A stretch of DNA of 64,000 nt from Bordetella petrii (GTDB lineage Bacteria; Pseudomonadota; Gammaproteobacteria; Burkholderiales; Burkholderiaceae_B). Below are positions 60,376 to 64,000 of the stretch, in pieces. The translations under genes and the position numbers were made by a program. Each line of letters begins with the position of its first letter. Positions within the stretch are counted from its first letter, which is position 1. The notes below the pieces were generated by a model. It worked only from the letters and a program-made list of their open reading frames with translations. It had not been told where the DNA came from and searched no databases. The stretch is taken from assembly GCA_017745595.1 (NCBI GenBank), contig WMBV01000024.1, positions 50,933 to 114,932 on the forward strand. The letters are read 5' to 3'.

Positions 60376-60461
60376 TCTGCGTCCCCGATCGAGCCGCACT
60401 GCTCATGCGGCGTACCCGTTTCATGCGACGCAAGTGCTGCGGCGCGGCATGGACCACTGAA

Positions 60462-62600
60462 ATGACGATGAATTTTGCTCCCCTGCTGGTCGAACTGCTG
60501 ACCGAAGAACTCCCGCCCAAGGCGCTGCAGAAGCTGGGCCAGGCCTTCGCCGAAGGCGTGCGCGCCACCCTGCACAAGCACGGCCTGCTGGCCGACGGCT
60601 GCGAAGTGGCGGCCTTTGCCACGCCGCGCCGCCTGGCGGTGCGCCTGTCGCAGGTGCGCGGCCAGGCGCCCGACCAGAACTACGCCGAAAAGCTCATGCC
60701 CGTGAAAGTGGGCCTGGACGCCGACGGCAGCCCCACGCCCGCCCTGCTGAAGAAGCTGGCCGCCAAGGGCCTGGAAGGCATCGATCCGGCCAACCTGGCC
60801 CGCGAATCCGACGGCAAGCAAGACTACCTGGTGGCCCGCGGCACCGCGCCCGGCGCCCGGCTGGCCGACGGCCTGCAAGAAGGCCTGCAGGCGGCCATCG
60901 ATGGCCTGCCCATTCCCAAGGTGATGCGCTACCAGCTGGCCGACGGCGTCACCACCGTGAAATTCGTGCGCCCGGCGCACAGCCTGATCGCGCTGCATGG
61001 CGCCGATATCGTGCCCGTGTCGGCGCTGGGCCTGACGGCCGGCCGCCAGACCCTGGGCCATCGCTTCATGGCCGCCGGCGCGGTCAGCGTGGCCGATGCC
61101 GCCGCGTACGAAACCGCGCTGGCCGACCCGGGCCGCGTGGTGGCCTCGTTCGAGGCGCGCCGCGCCCTGATCGACAGCCAGCTGCAGGCCCATGCCGGCC
61201 GCCTGGGCGCCACGCTGGGCACCGACCCCGAGGTCGCCGCGCTGCTCGATGAAGTCACGGCATTGGTCGAGCACCCCACCGTCTATGTGGGCCAGTTCGA
61301 CGAGCAATTCCTGCAAGTGCCGCAAGAATGCCTGATCCTGACCATGCGGCTGAACCAGAAGTACTTCCCGCTGTTCGATCCGGCCACCGGCAAGCTGACG
61401 CACCGCTTTCTCATCGTCAGCAACATGCACGCCGACGACCCGTCCAACATCATCGAAGGCAACCAGCGTGTGGTGCGGCCGCGCCTGGCCGACGCGCAGT
61501 TCTTCTTCGACACCGACCGCAAGACCCCGCTGGCCGCGCGCGTGCAGCAGCTGGGCAGCATCGTCTACCACAACAAGCTGGGCACGCAGCTCGAACGCGT
61601 CGAGCGCGTGCGCGCCATCGCGCGCGGCGTGGCCGAACAGCTGGGCGGCGACGTCGCCGCCGCCGACCGCGCCGCCCTGCTGGCCAAGGCCGACCTCGGC
61701 ACCAACATGGTGGGCGAATTCCCCGAGCTGCAAGGCATCATGGGGGCCTATTACGCGGCCGGCGACGGCGAACCCGCCAGCGTGGTACAGGCGCTGCGCG
61801 AACAATACCGCATCCGGCTCGACGCCCCGGTTACCCCCGACACGCTGGCCGCCGCCGCGCTGTTCATCGCCGAGCGCGCCGAAACGCTGGTCGGCATCTG
61901 GGGCATCGGCCTCGCGCCCACCGGCGAACGCGACCCCTTCGGCCTGCGCCGCGCCGCGCTGGGCCTGATCAGCGCCTTCGAGCAACTGGCGGCGGGCGGC
62001 CTGCTGGCCGCCAGCGCCGACGGCCCGCTCACACTCGACGGCCTGCTGGAACTGGCCGCCGGCACCTTCCCGGCCGGCAAGATCGCGCCCGCCACCGTGC
62101 CCGAAGTCCGCGCCTTCATCTACGAACGCTATCGCAACCAGTTGGCCGCCGACTTCGACCGCAACGCGGTCGACGCGGTCATCGCGCTGGCGCCGCCGCT
62201 GCACCAGGCGGGCGCGCGCGTGCGCGCCGTCGCCGCCTTCGGCCTGCTGCCCGAGGCCGCCAGCCTGGCCGCCGCCAACAAGCGCATCGGCAACCTGCTC
62301 AAGAAAGCCGAAGGCGATATCGGCGCGGTCGATGCCGCGCGCCTGGCCGAGCCCGCCGAACAGGCCCTGGCCGCCGCCCTGGACACGCTGCGGCCGCAGG
62401 CCCAGGCCCGGCTGCAGGCGGGCGACTTCGCCGGCAACCTCAGCACCCTGGCCCAGGCGCGCGAACCGGTCGATGCCTTCTTCGCCGACGTCATGGTCAT
62501 GGCCGACGACCCCGCCGTGCGCGCCAACCGCCTGGCGCTGCTGGCCCAACTGCACGGGCTGATGAACCAGGTGGCGGACATTTCCAGGCTGGCACAGTGA
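60462..62600 (+). CDS. glyS: Glycyl-tRNA synthetase beta subunit
   Basis: 712 residues from the ATG at 60462; an ATG two codons later (60468) is as likely. Family features are LLVELLTEELPPKALQKLGQAF at the start, ATPRRLAVRL, PIPKVMRYQ and the HD-like middle with VEHPTVYVGQFDEQFLQVPQE, then LVGIWGIGLAPTGERDPFGLRRAALGL. It supplies tRNA binding for the synthetase. The stop overlaps the GTG start of gmhB, so it is coupled to the genes after it. Confidence 0.96.
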   Translation: MTMNFAPLLVELLTEELPPKALQKLGQAFAEGVRATLHKHGLLADGCEVAAFATPRRLAVRLSQVRGQAPDQNYAEKLMPVKVGLDADGSPTPALLKKLAAKGLEGIDPANLARESDGKQDYLVARGTAPGARLADGLQEGLQAAIDGLPIPKVMRYQLADGVTTVKFVRPAHSLIALHGADIVPVSALGLTAGRQTLGHRFMAAGAVSVADAAAYETALADPGRVVASFEARRALIDSQLQAHAGRLGATLGTDPEVAALLDEVTALVEHPTVYVGQFDEQFLQVPQECLILTMRLNQKYFPLFDPATGKLTHRFLIVSNMHADDPSNIIEGNQRVVRPRLADAQFFFDTDRKTPLAARVQQLGSIVYHNKLGTQLERVERVRAIARGVAEQLGGDVAAADRAALLAKADLGTNMVGEFPELQGIMGAYYAAGDGEPASVVQALREQYRIRLDAPVTPDTLAAAALFIAERAETLVGIWGIGLAPTGERDPFGLRRAALGLISAFEQLAAGGLLAASADGPLTLDGLLELAAGTFPAGKIAPATVPEVRAFIYERYRNQLAADFDRNAVDAVIALAPPLHQAGARVRAVAAFGLLPEAASLAAANKRIGNLLKKAEGDIGAVDAARLAEPAEQALAAALDTLRPQAQARLQAGDFAGNLSTLAQAREPVDAFFADVMVMADDPAVRANRLALLAQLHGLMNQVADISRLAQ

Positions 62601-63133
62601 AGCTCATCGTCCTCGACCGCGACGGCGTCATCAACCAGGACAGCGACGCCTTCGTCAAAAGCCCCGACGAATGGATCGCCCTGCCGGGCAGCCTGGCGGC
62701 CATCGCCCGCCTGTCGCAGGCGGGCTATACCGTGGTGGTGGCCAGCAACCAGTCCGGCCTGGCGCGCGGGCTGTTCGACATGGCCACGCTCAACGCCATC
62801 CACGCCAAGCTGCACCGCGAACTGGCGCAGGCCGGCGGCGTCGTCGACGCCATCTTCCTGTGCCCGCACGGCCCGGACGATGGCTGCGCGTGCCGCAAGC
62901 CCCTGCCCGGCATGTACCGCGACATCGCGCGCCGCTACGATGCCGACCTGGCCGGCGTGCCCGCCGTGGGCGATTCGCTGCGCGACCTGCAGGCCGCCGC
63001 CGCGGCCGGCTGCGCGCCCTGGCTGGTACTGACCGGCAACGGCGCCAAGACCCGCCAGGGCGGCCTGCCCGCCGGCACGCGCATCGCCGACGACCTGTCG
63101 GCCGTGGCCGATGCCCTGTTGCAGGAAGCCTGA
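62597..63133 (+). CDS. gmhB: D-glycero-beta-D-manno-heptose 1,7-bisphosphate 7-phosphatase
   Basis: 178 residues from a GTG at 62597 that overlaps the glyS stop. HAD phosphatase with nucleophile Asp7 and Asp9 in VLDRDGVINQDSD. The zinc loop CPHGPDDGCACRKP carries all four ligands (Cys89, His91, Cys97, Cys99), which marks GmhB. It removes the 7-phosphate of the heptose bisphosphate in the ADP-heptose route to lipopolysaccharide core. The plsC-type gene follows after four bases. Confidence 0.95.
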   Translation: MKLIVLDRDGVINQDSDAFVKSPDEWIALPGSLAAIARLSQAGYTVVVASNQSGLARGLFDMATLNAIHAKLHRELAQAGGVVDAIFLCPHGPDDGCACRKPLPGMYRDIARRYDADLAGVPAVGDSLRDLQAAAAAGCAPWLVLTGNGAKTRQGGLPAGTRIADDLSAVADALLQEA

Positions 63134-63137
63134 CCCC

Positions 63138-63875
63138 ATGGCCTGGTTGCGTTCGCTGTTCTATATGGTGTTCCTGGTGGTCACGGTAATCCCGTACGCC
63201 ATCGCCTGCGTACTGTGGGCGCCCCTGCCCCTGCACTGGCGCTACAAGCTCACAGTGGGCTGGCCGCGGCTGGCGATCTGGGGCGCGCGGGCCTTCTGCG
63301 GCATCCGCTGGCACATCAAGGGCGCCGAAAACCTTCCCGACGGGGCCTGCGTCCTGCTGTCGAATCACCAGTCGGCCTGGGAAACCCTGTTTTTCCCGGC
63401 CCACATGCCGCGCGAAGTCTGCTATGTGTACAAGAAAGAATTACACATGCTGCCGTTCTTCGGCTGGGGCCTGGCCTTGTTGCGCATGATCCCCATCGAC
63501 CGCGCCCGGGGCCGCGACGCCTTCGAGCAGGTCATCCGCCAGGGCAAGGTGCGGCTCGAAGAAGGCCGCTGGCCACTGCTGTTTCCGCAGGGCACGCGGG
63601 TGGCGCCGGGCCAGGCCGCCCGCTTCAAGATGGGCGGCGCGCTGCTGGCCTCGCGCACCGGCGCGGTGGTGATCCCGGTGGCGCACAATGCCGGCGAATG
63701 CTGGCGCCGCAATGCCTTCGTCAAGCGGGCCGGGCTGATCACCGTGTCCGTCGGGCCCGCGATAGAATCGCAGGGAATTTCCCCCGAAGCGCTCAACGCC
63801 AAGGTACAGGCCTGGATCGAAGGGGAAATGCGCCAACTCAATCCCGAAAGGTATGTCCAGCAACGGCCAGCTTGA
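63138..63875 (+). CDS. PlsC-type 1-acyl-glycerol-3-phosphate acyltransferase family protein
   Basis: 245 residues from the ATG at 63138 (MAWLRSLFYMVFLVVTVIPY). An N-terminal membrane helix is followed by the acyltransferase block: the H-x4-D site reads NHQSAWETL (His77 to Glu82, so the usual Asp is Glu), and FPQGTRVAPG (149-158) replaces F-P-E-G-T-R. This variant is common among plsC-type genes beside gmhB in betaproteobacteria. It would acylate lysophosphatidate or a related lipid at the membrane. Bases 63510-63610 of this gene reappear inverted at the window end, so the stretch around it should be checked. Confidence 0.88.
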   Translation: MAWLRSLFYMVFLVVTVIPYAIACVLWAPLPLHWRYKLTVGWPRLAIWGARAFCGIRWHIKGAENLPDGACVLLSNHQSAWETLFFPAHMPREVCYVYKKELHMLPFFGWGLALLRMIPIDRARGRDAFEQVIRQGKVRLEEGRWPLLFPQGTRVAPGQAARFKMGGALLASRTGAVVIPVAHNAGECWRRNAFVKRAGLITVSVGPAIESQGISPEALNAKVQAWIEGEMRQLNPERYVQQRPA

Positions 63876-64000
63876 ACTCCTGTTTGCCGCACCCGCCGCC
63901 CCGGCGCCACCCGCGTGCCCTGCGGAAACAGCAGTGGCCAGCGGCCTTCTTCGAGCCGCACCTTGCCCTGGCGGATGACCTGCTCGAAGGCGTCGCGGCC
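63510..64000. repeat. Perfect inverted repeat at the right window edge (101 bp arms)
   Basis: 63900-64000 is identical, base for base, to the reverse complement of 63510-63610, with 289 bp between the arms. The first arm lies in the PlsC-type gene. The inverted arm is entered through CCCGGCGCC, a 9-base microhomology, and it may go on past the window. A fold-back chimera or a contig end is the likeliest cause. Confidence 0.97.
63853..63978 (+). CDS. Start of a downstream gene, cut by the inverted repeat
   Basis: An ATG at 63853, preceded by CGAAAGGT, opens the frame MSSNGQLELLFAAPAAPAPP, then runs into the inverted copy and stops at 63978 after 41 codons. The first 16 codons look like the start of a normal gene overlapping the end of the PlsC-type gene. 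A metal-dependent hydrolase of the YgjP/DUF45 type often lies here in related genomes, but too little is left to say. Confidence 0.3.
   Translation: MSSNGQLELLFAAPAAPAPPACPAETAVASGLLRAAPCPGG

Noticed and set aside
1..64000. tRNA or rRNA genes, complete insertion sequences, prophage
   Set aside because: I found no cloverleaf-like or rRNA sequence, no transposase or integrase gene, and no phage structural gene in the window.

Overview
The window reads as a stretch of main chromosome from a GC-rich betaproteobacterium of the Alcaligenaceae, most like an environmental Bordetella or Achromobacter. The grounds are the strongly GC-biased third codon positions, five orphan Bug-type (TctC) periplasmic solute receptors, many class III CoA transferases and acyl-CoA enzymes, and betaproteobacterial housekeeping neighbourhoods (tsaE-amiC, mutL-miaA, purM/hda-HAD-pcnB-folK, glyQ-glyS-gmhB-plsC). 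The genus is an inference; no rRNA or marker gene is present to fix it.

Layout. 1-7.2 kb: end of an acyl-CoA dehydrogenase, a Bug receptor, a CoA transferase, gamma-glutamyltransferase with a divergent LysR regulator, and a second Bug receptor. 7.4-21 kb: an AEC permease and fumC, then the housekeeping block tsaE, amiC, a VOC protein, dedA, mutL, miaA, purM, hda, a HAD phosphatase, pcnB and folK. 21.3-27.5 kb (minus strand): a six-gene acyl-CoA run whose last three genes (hydratase, CoA transferase, CitE-like lyase) match the itaconate/mesaconate degradation set. 27.7-36.7 kb: acyl-CoA ligase, Bug and nitronate monooxygenase; then Bug and LysR beside an SDR, hydratase and CoA transferase set. 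37-43.5 kb: a complete branched-chain-type ABC importer followed by its own acyl-CoA ligase and a MaoC protein. 43.7-48.7 kb: a Bug receptor, an argininosuccinate-lyase-like C-N lyase and an MmgE/PrpD protein under a divergent LysR regulator. 48.9-53.9 kb: an orphan PD-(D/E)XK-like protein and a small-gene cluster with a chromosomal AadA-type adenylyltransferase, an ABC-like ATPase with broken motifs, a bleomycin-resistance-like VOC protein and a GNAT acetyltransferase. 53.8-64 kb: CorC-type protein, class I fumarase, crotonase, class V aminotransferase, glyQ, glyS, gmhB and a PlsC-type acyltransferase.

The most striking structure is not a gene. A family of small palindromes (arms GGTGTCTGAC and GTCAGACACC around a loop of about 11 nt) occurs at 16 intergenic places, usually as two copies facing each other across about 18-31 bp. 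The arms vary with compensating changes. Nine of the ten convergent gene junctions carry a copy, four genes take their stop codon from one, and at one site the pair is amplified about three times in tandem. Elements with this layout resemble REP/BIME repeats, but no REP-associated transposase lies in the window.

The last 101 bases are an exact reverse complement of 63510-63610, inside the final acyltransferase gene. This looks more like an assembly or library fold-back at a contig end than biology and should be checked before the right edge is trusted.
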